Positions 27,450-37,670 of a stretch of DNA of 64,000 bases are shown in pieces (position 1 is the first letter of the stretch; every line of letters begins with the position of its first letter). This DNA is from Epiperipatus broadwayi (taxonomy: Eukaryota; Onychophora; Udeonychophora; Euonychophora; Peripatidae). The stretch covers positions 434,001 through 498,000 of the forward strand of contig JAQFVV010006638.1 in NCBI GenBank assembly GCA_028023455.1, given 5' to 3'. The translations under genes and the position numbers were made by a program. Below the pieces are notes generated by a model, which saw only the letters and a list, made by a program, of their open reading frames with translations, had not been told where the DNA came from and ran no database searches.

Positions 27450-28388
27450 AGTGGACCCCCTCCGGTTCCTTCTTCCCCCTGGTAAGAGCCCGCCTTCGAC
27501 TTCCCTTTATGTAAATAACTGATTATTCGTTGGCAGTCCTTGTCCTTTTCCTGGCTCCTTCGAATGTTGCCTGCTTTAAGCCCTCCCTTCTTGTCCTGTC
27601 GGGTCGTTGCGGCTATGTAGGCGAACTCGCTTGCCTCCGCATTCGTCTGAGTCCCCACCGGGTAACGGCTCAGCGTGTCCGCGATCACGTTATCCCTTCC
27701 TTTGCAGTATTCTACCTCATATTGAAATTCCTGCAGGGCTAGACTCCACCGCACCAATCTGTTGTTTGTCAGGAAGCTTTTGTTTAGGAACTCCAGACTC
27801 CGGTGGTCAGTGACGACCCTTACTTTGGACCCGACCAGGTATTGCCGGAACTTTTTGAACGCCCACACTATGGCGAGGGCTTCTCGCTCGGTGACCGTGT
27901 ACCTTCTTTCCGGGTCTTTCAGTAGCCGACTAATGAACGCCAACACTCTCTGTTCTCCCTCCGGCCCCTTCTGGTACAACGTGGCCCCCAGCCCGATGTC
28001 ACTGCTGTCCGTTTGTACCCAGAACATCTGGTCGAAATCCGGGTATGTCAATATTGTTTGTTTCAGGAACCCTTCTTTTACTCTCCGGAAACTCCGTTCC
28101 CGCTTCTCGTCCCACACCCATGCTTGCTCCTTTCTTAGTAGTTGTAACAAGGGCTCCATATCGTGGGTGAAGTTCTCGTAGAACTTGTTATAAAAGGTAC
28201 ACATTCCGAGGAATGCCTTAATGTCCTTCTTCTTCTTTGGGGTGGGAAATTCCTGGATCGCCTGGATTTTTTCGGGGTTAGGCCGCACTCCATCCGGGCT
28301 GACTATGTGTCCCAAGAACTTGACCTCCTGTGTCGCAAAATGGCTCTTCTTGATGTTGATTTTGATCCCCTTCTGCTCGCATTCTTGT
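27450..28388 (-). pseudogene. RT thumb/connection and RNase H domain of pol
   Basis: Downstream of the adapter-like bases the frame encodes QECEQKGIKINIKKSHF and KFLGHIVSPDGVRPNPEK (end of RT), then FLGMCTFYNKF (connection), then Ty3-type RNase H. The RNase H acidic residues are visible in VQTDSSDIGLGATLYQ, TEREALAIVWAFKKF, VVTDHRSLEFL and NVIADTLSRYP. A charged linker (KKGGLKAGNIRRSQEKDKD) leads to the integrase. The RNase H degrades the RNA strand during reverse transcription. All four expected acidic residues are present, so the domain itself looks intact. The upstream and downstream breaks are the only visible defects. Confidence 0.9.
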
Positions 28389-28406
28389 ACGACGCTCTTC
28401 CGATCT
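28389..28406 (+). other. Illumina adapter-like insertion in reverse transcriptase
   Basis: The 18 bases ACGACGCTCTTCCGATCT equal the 3' end of the Illumina read-1 adapter. They interrupt pol between EEHCQH and QECEQKG, giving the foreign peptides RSEERR in one frame and DRKSVV in another. Likely artefact. Confidence 0.92.
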
Positions 28407-28777
28407 GTGCTGGCAATGCTCCTCGATGTCATTGGATGCTATGATGATGTCGTCCACGTACATCGTCGCAAATCCTTTTACCTCGTCAGATAGGGTTTGA
28501 TCCAGGCATTGTACCAAGCCTGCCCCACTGTTCTTTAATCCGAAGGGTACTCGGTTGAACTGGTACGCCCTCCCGTTATATTTGAACGCGGTGTATTTTC
28601 GGTCGTCGGGGTGGAGGCTCATTTGCCAGTAACTATTGGTTAAATCCATCGTGGAAAAAATCCGCTTGTTCCGGAACCTGGTCATTAGTTCGTTCATGAC
28701 AGGTGGGGCGTTTGTGTCCGGGATCGTTACCTTGTTTAGTTGCCTAGCGTCGAGGCACAATCGTATTGACCCGTCCC
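28407..28777 (-). pseudogene. Reverse transcriptase fingers/palm of pol
   Basis: The frame encodes RLCLDARQLNKVTIPD, then IFSTMDLTNSYWQM with the first catalytic aspartate (residue 39 from the local Met at 28760), FGLKNSGA (73-80), and the catalytic YVDD box (101-104 in FATMYVDDIII). All canonical Ty3/gypsy RT blocks appear in order. The Met at 28760 is internal. Upstream, the protease-side frame ends at PILA and this frame resumes at DGSIRL with only two bases between. About ten bases, coding for the usual V-x-K-K, appear to be missing at 28776-28777. Downstream it runs into adapter-like bases. Confidence 0.9.
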
Positions 28778-29505
28778 GGCTAGGATGGGATTATTGTACG
28801 GCGAGGTGCATTTTGAAACGACTCCCCACTCCGTCATCTGCTTTAACTGGGTTTCAATTTCTTTCCGGTATTGGAATGGGATCGGGTATGCCCTCGTCTG
28901 ATATGGGTGGCTGGTGCTCAATCGGATCCGGTGTTCGTATCCTTGAATTACTCCCGGTTTGTCCGAGAAGACACTTTTGTGCGCCCCCAATATTTCCTGA
29001 ATTCTTTCCTTCTTTTCTTTGTCTGGTCCAGTTATTTCCTCGATTCTTTTTTCGATTTCCCCTTTTATCGCGATGCACTGCAGCTTCCTTTGTCTTTCTG
29101 GTTCTTCGTCCACTTTGCTTTCGAAAGGCACCGTGACTGTGCTGATCCTCGCTAGTTCGGACCCGTAATCGATGTTACATTTCGCCATTTTCATGAAGTC
29201 TGATCCTAATACTAAATCATGGATTAAGCCTTCCAGTATTAGTACGACCTGGGTAAACTCCTGTCCTGCAATGCTGATATTCGCCCACACTTGTTTGGTT
29301 TGTATTTTCGCCTTTTTTCCATTGGCCAGTACAATTTGGGTCCCTTTTAGCGGTAGGATTTTTATCTCTGTTGGCCCTTGGGCGATCTTGTTGAAAATTT
29401 CCTGTGCCATTACGGATACTTGGCTTCCCGTATCCAGCAAAGCCCTTGCCTTGAACCCCTGGATCGACACGTCGATTATTGGGCATTCCTGTCTTCTCCG
29501 AGGTC
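28778..29505 (-). pseudogene. Protease and N-terminal RT part of pol
   Basis: The frame encodes a retropepsin: ALLDTGSQVSVMAQ with D-T-G-S at residues 13-16 from the Met at 29470, and HDLVLGSDFM about 75 residues later. A charged linker follows, then the RT entry region FSDKPGVIQGYEHRIRL, YPIPFQYRKEIE, and WGVVSKCTSPYNNPILA. The protease cleaves the Gag-Pol polyprotein. The Met at 29470 is probably not used: codons upstream in this frame (ECPIIDVSIQGF) read back to the G9 run at 29509-29517, where gag meets pol. The 3' end of the segment is broken at 28776. The composition is clearly richer in G/C than neighbouring DNA. Confidence 0.88.
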
Positions 29506-30054
29506 CTTCCCCCCCCCATCTTGTGTCATATTGGCTATTCTGATCCCATTGTCCTCCTCTTGGTTAAAATAATCGTCGTTTTCGATCGCCTGTAGTTTCT
29601 TCAGCACCCCTGTTATTTCGGTTTCCCTTTCAATGATTTGTTTGATCTCCCTGGGTAGGTTGCGTCCCGCTATCCTAATTTGCTGTTCCTCTGGTATTTG
29701 GTATTTGTCTATTTTCTTTAGTCTTGCCATCTGTCTCTGGACGAAGGTACTGTATTTTTCCTCTTCTTCCCTTTTGTTTTGTTCTATCTCCCATCTTTCC
29801 CTTTCCTGCTGGGCTACTCCCCAATATCTTTTCATGATGGCCCTTTGATATTCCTCGAATGTCTCGGGTTTGTTTTCCATTGTCTCCCACCATTCCATAA
29901 CTTCCCCTTGGATGTGGCTACACGCGATCGCTATTTTGGATTCTTCGCTGAACTGCTCGCATGAAAATAACCTCTTCAAACTTTCTATATATCGACATGG
30001 ATTCTCATTTCCCTTTCCTTTGAAGTGCTCTATTTTTATCCATTTTCCCTCCAT
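29476..30054 (-). CDS. gag: Gag (capsid) of the Ty3/gypsy-like element
   Basis: This 192-residue frame starts at the first ATG downstream of the 5' LTR and candidate primer-binding site, about 335 bases away. It encodes IKIEHFKGKGNENPCRYIES, IACSHIQGEVMEWWETM and FEEYQRAIMKRYWG, the typical capsid layout of gypsy-type Gag, which packages the RNA in virus-like particles. A highly charged helical segment (WEIEQNKREEEEKY) and an RI(A/G)GRNLP block follow. No CCHC zinc knuckle exists between capsid and protease, which is unusual. The frame ends at TAA just after a run of nine G (29509-29517). One more G would put gag and protease in a single frame. Gag is the only uninterrupted domain of the element. 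Confidence 0.85.
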   Translation of the reverse strand: MEGKWIKIEHFKGKGNENPCRYIESLKRLFSCEQFSEESKIAIACSHIQGEVMEWWETMENKPETFEEYQRAIMKRYWGVAQQERERWEIEQNKREEEEKYSTFVQRQMARLKKIDKYQIPEEQQIRIAGRNLPREIKQIIERETEITGVLKKLQAIENDDYFNQEEDNGIRIANMTQDGGGKDLGEDRNAQ

Positions 30055-30368
30055 TCTGTTTGTTGTCTCGTTGATCTTGATTTATTTGTTTTATGGTGAC
30101 AGCGACCGATCGGCGTCCGCTCCCTTATCTCCTGCTATGCTTTATTTGTTTTGTTTATTTTGCTCCGGTTCCGATGTTTTGTTTTACCCATTTGCGATGT
30201 TAAGCATCGCCGCGATTTTGTTCCGTTTGTTTATTATATATATTTTTTTTTTTTAAGCTTTTTTTTTTTTTTTTACATAAATATTTCCGCGTCTTCTCCC
30301 AGTTCGGCCGCTTTTGCTAGTATCTAGATTTGCTTTTTCTTTATGTTTAGAAGCTTCATTTATACTAG
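30055..30368 (-). other. 5' untranslated leader of the retrotransposon
   Basis: Between the primer-binding site and gag there is no open frame on the element strand. It contains poly-T/poly-A tracts (30241-30275 on the plus strand). Confidence 0.6.
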
Positions 30369-30387
30369 CCTCACGTTGGAAGCGCCA
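30369..30387 (-). promoter_or_regulatory. Candidate tRNA primer-binding site
   Basis: One base inside the 5' LTR end, the minus strand reads TGGCGCTTCCAACGTGAGG. It resembles the classic tRNA-Lys primer-binding sequence (TGGCGCCCAACGTGGGG) with two extra T and one mismatch. The position is right; the tRNA identity is tentative. Confidence 0.6.
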
Positions 30388-30388
30388 A

Positions 30389-32298
30389 TGTAACGGGAAG
30401 CCACCATTATCCCGAGATTACGGCTTCGAAACAAACATGACATAGCGTAAGGCTTTATTTTTTTTCTTACATCGACAGTTATTCACGATCCACATAAGGG
30501 GGCGCCAGATACGATTATTTAAGTTGATTTTAACTACTCGCATCACCTTACATCATGTCAAAACGATTTCAAAGTCTAATCCCACCCACTAGCTCAAAAC
30601 TCCCAGCATGGACCAATAAGGTGTCTCAAGGTCGTTACATGTTTATTTCTAAAATGACTCCTCCCGGAGAAGACGCATTGTCCGCTAATTAAAATCAGCA
30701 AGGTTTTCTACTAAGTCGATCACGGCTTAAGGATCGTTTATTGGTTATCACTGACCTATGAGGTTGTTACGCTTACGCCCCGAACACAAGGCTTACAAGT
30801 TCATCCCCCCCGCTTTATTGTATATAACATAATTTATTGACGTTTATTTTGATTATAGACCCGCCCGCTCTTAAATCTATCTTAACTAAGGTGAAGTGAG
30901 AAACATCGTGACTTACGGCACGATGGTGACATAATTAATAAAATAACTAAATGAAAATTAAAATTGACTAAATCTACTTCAAAGATAAGTTATCAAAGAA
31001 TAAATAACTACGGTTTTGATTGTGTGTGAAAAGATTTGAGATATGCTCGACTTGATAAGATATTGAACAAGTTTATTAAATATGAAATGAAACATTATTA
31101 ATTTATTTATTACGAACATTATTAATTGATTTATTACAAAACATTATTACTGGAGTTATCACACACGTGCTCTTCCGATCTCACGCCCACAGAGAACCAT
31201 AAGTATTCATAACATAATTTGAATGACGAGAAAGTTCCTTTCTATTTGATAAATATATAATCTTTCCTTAGCTTCACTTAAGTTCAAAGTTCATTTTTAC
31301 AAAGTTCAGTAACAAAGATAAACTATCATGACGAGGAAAGTTTTAAGATTTATTTGAGTAAATCTATGTTGGTTAATTTCGAGATTGCCTTACGAGTTTA
31401 TTAATTGAGTGAGTGAACAGAATAAAAAAACATATTTACCTAGGATTTGTCTTGGTTGCAACGAAGGTCGATTGGTCTGGACGAGTTTGGGTGTTTCACG
31501 GAACATTTCTTTTATTAGGAGCATTCACTTAACATGGCGATGTTATCAGAATTTCATAGCTTCGGAGATATTTCAGTAGCGGAGCGCCGATCAGCCACTG
31601 AAGGGTTGATTAGCCCCTCATGACAGTCGGCGCTCTTGGTATTAATTTCATGATGATCATTTTAAGTATTGCGGAATAACCAAGCTAATTCAGAACAATT
31701 CTATAAAAGCATAAGCATCGGAATAAATGAACAGGTGGTAATTCAGCGTACTGAGAATTGGAAAATAAAAACAATAATGAAAATGTATTAATCGAAATGA
31801 ATCGAATCGAACTGAATCCAAACAACTCTTTCCAAAATTAATTGATTAATTTTTCAATCCAAAATTTTCCAAATTAAATTGATTAATAATGCTATGAATA
31901 GGTTTCGACTAGTATTTATAAGGGTTGATCCATATCTTAGGATCCAATCTACCCCCATAGTTCCCTGTTCTTGGAGTTGTCGTTCAGGTCCGCGTTTGAG
32001 GTACCTGCTCACTCACTCTTTGTGCTAAAGGCAATATTTATTTTGGGACAATCTCATTTAGCAATCTCACTCAACCACCTTATTCCTTCACACCTCGAAG
32101 GCATGCGTGTGTGCGTGTGTTTTACTAGAACAATACAAGTTATTTTAAATTTAGAAGTCGAGCATTTATCTTTTCCTCAAATCTTTTCCATAAGTTTTAT
32201 TCGAGCTAAAATTATATTTCTAAAATAAACATTTTCTAATTCCCCGTGGTGATTTTGATTGATAATTATTTTTATTATTTTAGGTTTCGACCGGTACA
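30389..32298 (-). repeat. 5' LTR of the Ty3/gypsy-like element, outer end rearranged
   Basis: Nearly identical to 24133-26030, including the TATA box (31913-31920) and the TCTGGCGCC motif. Identity stops at 32284: the outer 260 bases present in the other LTR are missing, replaced by about 14 bases (TTTCGACCGGTACA) and then a (TA)n run. If the LTR is taken to end in TACA at 32298, ATAT follows and ATAT also precedes the other LTR, a possible 4-bp target duplication. The TA-rich context weakens that. Without its U3 start this LTR could have altered promoter function. Confidence 0.85.
31149..31181 (+). other. Mosaic of LTR and Illumina adapter sequence
   Basis: The right LTR reads ACTGGAGTT, then LTR-like ATCACACA, then CGTGCTCTTCCGATCT, where the other LTR has AATTGATTTATCACACACGC followed by GCACATACATTC. 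The first nine and last sixteen bases match the read-2 adapter. The local length differs by two bases from the other LTR. Likely artefact. Confidence 0.85.
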
Positions 32299-32310
32299 AT
32301 ATATATATAT

Positions 32311-32930
32311 TGTAACAGAATGGGGTGATAGGGTGATAGGAAGGAGTAAATCTGGGATGATCGATCAATCAACAATAAACAAATCCATACAATAAATCAA
32401 CAATCAACCTACTGTAGTATAAGCTAACTATTGAGCCTTTGCCTTAGAATACATAATCAGAAAATCTAAACAATAATGCTAGGTCATTAAAACATACGGA
32501 TGATCATCAATGCTTAAGCCATTTGTACTGGCCAACTATAAACTTAACTTTTAAATAGGATAAAGCTAAAATTAAAGGTAGTGCACATGCTTTAAAGGGT
32601 ATTCTCTTTTGTGCCAACCAGAATGATGATTGATAATTTCTAGATGCCCAAAAGCACTAAATACATATCCCCATTCATATATTTATCCTATGCATGAATC
32701 TAGCTCAGAGAACACAAGCTCTATTACTGTATGTGACCAACAAATGATGCAGCACAATTTTTAACTATTGAATATAAGTTTATTAATAGCAAAAATAAAA
32801 AATTAAAATTAAGGACTATAAAAATAAGATTACACACATTTTGATTACTATACAAAATTTCAAATGATCATGTTGCAATTTACTTAATTACTTTTCAAAA
32901 TTCAAATTGTTACATTGATTTACATATATA
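32311..32930 (+). repeat. Dispersed repeat, copy 2 (right flank of the Ty3-like element)
   Basis: Starts TGTAACAGAATGGGG right after a (TA)n run and shares ordered blocks with 23141-24120 in the same orientation. It is shorter than copy 1. It ends in TTACATTGATTTACA and runs into (TA)n, the same place where copy 1 stops next to the retrotransposon. Confidence 0.75.
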
Positions 32931-32963
32931 TATATATATATATGCACAGACACACGATTTCGA

Positions 32964-32994
<31 letters not shown>

Positions 32995-33020
32995 GCACAG
33001 ACACACGATTTCGAATATAC
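32926..33020. repeat. 51-bp tandem duplication with (TA)n
   Basis: TGCACAGACACACGATTTCG occurs at 32943 and 32994, each preceded by a (TA)n run. Confidence 0.9.
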
Positions 33021-34369
33021 AATTAAAATATTTCAATTGATTTTCAATAATGACAAAAATGATTAAATTTTACATGTATGTCCTATTTTAATTTGTCACA
33101 ATAATATTATATTTTTATAATTAATTTCTTTGGAAAATATGCATAAATTTTATACATATACATGTGTATAAACAAAAGATAGATATAATTTAAAATCAGT
33201 TTTTAAATTTAAAAATATAGATTTAAGTGTCATCCAAGTGAATTATTTAAAAACAACTCACTTTTGTATACATTTTCTGTGCTTCTCTGCATATAGACAC
33301 AGTAGCATATGTATAACTACTTTATTTAGCTGATGTTTCTGTTTGGAAAGCAGGTTTTTTGGTCAATCCAGGTGTCATCATCAGGTAAAAGTATATAATT
33401 CAGCTATAGTTGGCTTTTTTCCTTCTGCAGTTGGTTCCACTTAGACTTGGATTTGGTAAGCTTTAAGACAGCAAGCTGTTTTCCAGAACACTTTTAAGAC
33501 TATGAATTTCAACCCAAAGAAATGGGCCATTTAACCTCCATGTGAATTCAAACTCCGCTATTGAACTGAAGAGCAGCTACTTCCAGCATTCTTACATCCT
33601 CATGGAAGTCTCTGTATAATTCTACTAGCCATCTCTGCAGCTTGCTTTACTATTGCCATTCTCTGCTACAGTTACCAACTCTTCACAAAATATTTTGGCC
33701 AACTTTGCAGTTAGCTCTTCTGCTAACCACTTCTCAGAAAATTACAGCCAAACTGTGCAGTTGGTCTAGTTGGCCACTGCTTTAAAAAAACCAGACTCTT
33801 CTGGACAACTTTTACAAAACTGCCAGAAAAACTAACTGATATTTTTTATCAGTCTTTTTATAATCTTGGTTGGGTCATGTGATAACAACATAGTGACTGT
33901 TTTCAATCTGTCTAATCCTTTTGAAAATGAGCTTAAAATTTTTTATCAAAGTGTGATTCAAAAAAGTTGATTTAATTAACTTTAATCCTTTGGAATCTAT
34001 ATTCATGTTTTTACTCAGATAATAGAAATTTACAAATTAATTGATTTCAAAAGTAGACATTTTTATAATTATCAGAAAACATGCTTATTTTTAAAGTTCA
34101 AAATCAGAATTACAAATAATATTTATCAGACATTTTTAAAATATTAATTTCATAATGAAATTTCATTTTAAACCCAGAGTTATTTAACCCTTTACTTGTT
34201 ATTATTATTTTATTTTAGGAAATATAGAAAAATATCTACAAAAATTTATGCCTGTGTTTATTTCTACTTTCCCTTTACTTTATATATATATATATGCACA
34301 CACACTATATTATTGTGTGTTATGTAACCCAACTGGTTACAATATATACATACATACATATATATATGT
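33021..34369. other. Unassigned stretch, possibly continuation of dispersed repeat copy 2
   Basis: A less AT-rich block at 33290-33860 contains several GCAGTTGG or TGCAGTT phrases, but no open frame or known family. A (TA)n run with GCACACACAC lies near 34282. No gene is seen. Confidence 0.4.
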
Positions 34370-34975
34370 TAGAATGGACTTTCCTACAGATATCCATTCC
34401 ATCTTATACAACTGATCTCATAATAAACATATTTTGTGTTGAAACAGCACTTATCAATTGGTCCAGATCATCATCTCTCACACACATATACAACCATTTC
34501 TCAGTTTATATTAAAATAGCAAATCTTCAAACTTTAATAGACAAACTTCAATCTTGTCCAACCCTTCAGCCAACCATATCATTAAAAATCTGAGGATAGA
34601 ATACTCAAAGCTCTTGTTGATGCCAATATTATTGTTATATCCATGTTGACTTTAAGTCATTCTGACCCCTGACATATAAGGTATTTAAATACATCTATAT
34701 TTTCTACACTAAACTTAATGTAAATAGAGCTATCTACTCCATCTTATACAACTAACACACATGACCACATAGATGCAGGAAAAAAAAGATTTTCAATATC
34801 CATATTTTGTGCTAAACCAGCACTCATTAGCTGGTTTAGAAACTGATATGTATGTAATCATGTGTGTCATTTGTATAAGATGGAGTGGATAGTTGAAGAA
34901 AACTTGAAAGTCTGAGTTCAAGTGTCTTTTAATTACATAAAGTTTAATATAGAAAATAAACATATATATATATTG
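34370..34975 (-). repeat. Diverged relative of the 40.7-kb TIR element, opposite orientation
   Basis: Segments such as CTTGTTGATGCCAATATT (about 34610) are the reverse complement of AATATTGGCATCAACAAGG in the 40.7-kb element, and CCATCTTATACAACT occurs twice (34388, 34740) with an inverted partner near 34874. It is longer and more rearranged than the 40.7-kb copy. No transposase is encoded. Confidence 0.6.
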
Positions 34976-36213
34976 AAACAGTAGGGTCTGCTTTGCAGAT
35001 CTTCGTTTCACCTTTTCTCACCTATTTCCTACCTCATACCTTAGTTTGAACTCCAATCTATCGTAGTGTGTCTGCAATATGCTTATATACCGAAAATCCC
35101 ACCTAATTTTAAACCACAAGTACAATGCTTGTATTATATATATATATATAAGTCATTCCCAAATAAATAAAAGATTATAGATTATGTATATGTTCACATA
35201 ATTTTGATTTATTAAAAAGTAGGTTATATAAGTCGTAATTGCGCACACACTATGATATCCATTTTAAAACATATCAAAATTATAAATTGTTAAAGTTATT
35301 TTGTTTGAATCTATTTACAAATATATTACTGTCGTAATGTATTTTGATTTAAAATAAAACTCATTTAGTAAATATTCGTTTAGTAAATAGATTCAAATAT
35401 TGCAATTTAAAAGTAAAATAACTTTCATTTAATTTAATAAAAGATATCCCAAATATTTCTTTAAAATAAATGAGAGACAATAGTTTAATTAGTTAATATT
35501 ATATAAGTTTATCTAAAAACAGCAGATGTCCGCTTAAGGTTTTCTTTAATTAATAAAAGTAATTTTTAATTAAATATAGTTTGTAATTCGAATGTCGACA
35601 GGGAAAGTAACAAAAGAAATTAATTAATGTTGAATTCCTTTAGACATTCGGATGACTACAGCTGATAAGTCCGATATATTTTTGTAATGCTCCAGGGTAG
35701 TTCTATTGTTAAATTCTACTATAAAAAGAAGGTTTTTCTTTTGTTCTGGATTAGAGTTTTTCTTCTAATGTTTCTAAGAGAATCATTCTGAGTTCTATTC
35801 TAGTAATTTGTAAATCTTGACATGACAGAGTAGAGCACAAGAAGGCTATTTCTCTCCGGAATGGTCATCTGCTGCCGTAGACCATCTGAAGTTATCACAC
35901 AGGGAACCCTGGAACTGCTGCTGCTGCTGCCAAAAATATGAACATTTCCAGATTTTGCTGTTAAATTATATAAAAACCTGCCTACCATCAATCTGCCTAA
36001 AAATGCTTCTCCAGAGGTAACCCTAAATGAACTCAAGAGCTCTTGTGATTCCTAACTAACATGCTATAGCTATTCTAAATTGTTTTTCTTTTATTTCACA
36101 TAACTTTATTATGTACTTCTTTAAAGTGTTCAAATATAATCAACTGTTTTGCTCTATCCTTGGGTTAATATTTTCTATTTATAAAGCTTTCTTTTATTTT
36201 ATTATGATAATGT
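34976..36213. other. AT-rich stretch with an LTR-like promoter patch
   Basis: No gene is recognised. A TATAAAAAG at 35720-35728 lies in a slightly GC-richer patch (35690-35960) much like the promoter patches of the LTRs at 46.9 and 51.1 kb. With the TGGCGC motif at 37540 and TGTTATA near 37671-37677 this could be a decayed solo LTR of about 2.4 kb, but its left end was not found. Confidence 0.35.
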
Positions 36214-37670
36214 GTCAGAATCATCGTTGACCGAGTGAACTATTCCCTTTATTGAAAGTAAGACGCCGCTATTAAGGCATATTTTAAATTTATAATTTTC
36301 CAATTTTATTATCTTGCAAATCACTCGTTCGAGGGCGATTCTTTTCTTTAATATAATATAATCACAAAGTTTAAAATCTACATGTTATTGATTTTAATCT
36401 AATATAAGAGTATGTGCGAAGTCAATGGTTAAATGTGTCCCTTAATGCATGATTGCATATATAAATCTATATTTACTTTTTAAAAAACCCGCAAGCATGC
36501 ATTTTCCTATTTTAATTACCATGTTCTACTTTAATTATAAAGTTCATCATTGACGTCGAGAATGTGCGGACCCTTTTAAATGAATTTCGGAGAATTTGAT
36601 TGGGCATTTCTCTTAATCCGAGTAAAACCCATTTAATATGTTTTTATATACACTAGTCTCGTATTGCTGGTAAATGAATTGGTTGTTGAGACCACTTTGT
36701 TTTATTTTTCCAAGGATTCTTTACACGGCAAAGTCCATTCTTTTCGTTTATTGCAAGTTTCCAAATGACACCCCTGGGAATTAAATGCAATCGTCACACA
36801 GTCGCTAAGTTTCGGCTGTTCATAAAATACTTTCCTACAGGTTAGCGGCGAGATGCCCTCCATAATTATTCCGGATCTTCAATATTGTTTTATTTTATAT
36901 TTATTTTACAAAGCATCCGTGACTTAAACGTATCACACCCTCCAACTTTAATAAATTTATTATCAGCAATACTGACCTCCCAATGTAACTCTATTATTAT
37001 TCTCACATAAATGCCTTGATCACATTCCCACTTTGTTGCTTAGTAAGCTTTTGTCCGTGCTATTCTCGAAATCAATAAATATTTTATAACACTTAATTTC
37101 AAATATTTTCTTAAACTTGTATAATTGCTCAAAGCACCTCGCACATGTTCCTATCTCGTCAAGCACATTATTGTAATGCTATTATCCAGAGGAATAGAAT
37201 ACATCACTTTGTTTTAAAGTCTTTTTGTCAGTTGTGGGAATATAATGCCTACAATTATTTAATACGCGTCCCTGTCTCATATAAGCAGACAGTGGCGTTA
37301 TATATATAATTTATATGAATAAATTTTGTGAAATTATTTAAAACTAAATTTGATCTCTTATTTTATTTGATTCCTATCACTGTCTCGGTCTATATATATA
37401 TTTTCTGCATTTCTTTTGTAAATCCATAGACATTAATTAGCCACCCAAACTTCTTTTAGTATAGAGTCTTTTGTTTCTCCCAGACCACCAGGCACTGGTC
37501 AAAAGTCATACTAGCAGTTGCATCAGATGCGTTGTCACATAGATGGCGCTGTGAAATTTGGGCTTTAGATTCGAACTTAGTATATCTAGAAGGCAACCCC
37601 TCCTAGAATGTTCAGTTTTGTGTCTGGGGTTTGAATTCTGCAGTGTGTTAGCGAGATAGATGATTCTGAC
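36214..37670. repeat. Segment bounded by a 12-bp inverted repeat
   Basis: GTCAGAATCATC at 36214-36225 is exactly matched by GATGATTCTGAC at 37659-37670. The enclosed 1.46 kb has no open frame. Near its right end, at 37540, is AGATGGCGCTGTG. It may be a TIR element or part of a solo LTR. No convincing target duplication was seen. Confidence 0.4.

Noticed and set aside
26483-29155. Plus-strand frames across the retrotransposon
   Set aside because: They are antisense shadows of pol and lack any domain.
32359-32366. GATCGATC as a Hi-C ligation scar
   Set aside because: The word is expected by chance and the surrounding sequence matches the other copy of the dispersed repeat.
35800-36036. 78-residue minus-strand frame with a serine run
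   Set aside because: The serine run comes from a short GCT repeat; there is no domain or neighbouring coding signal.
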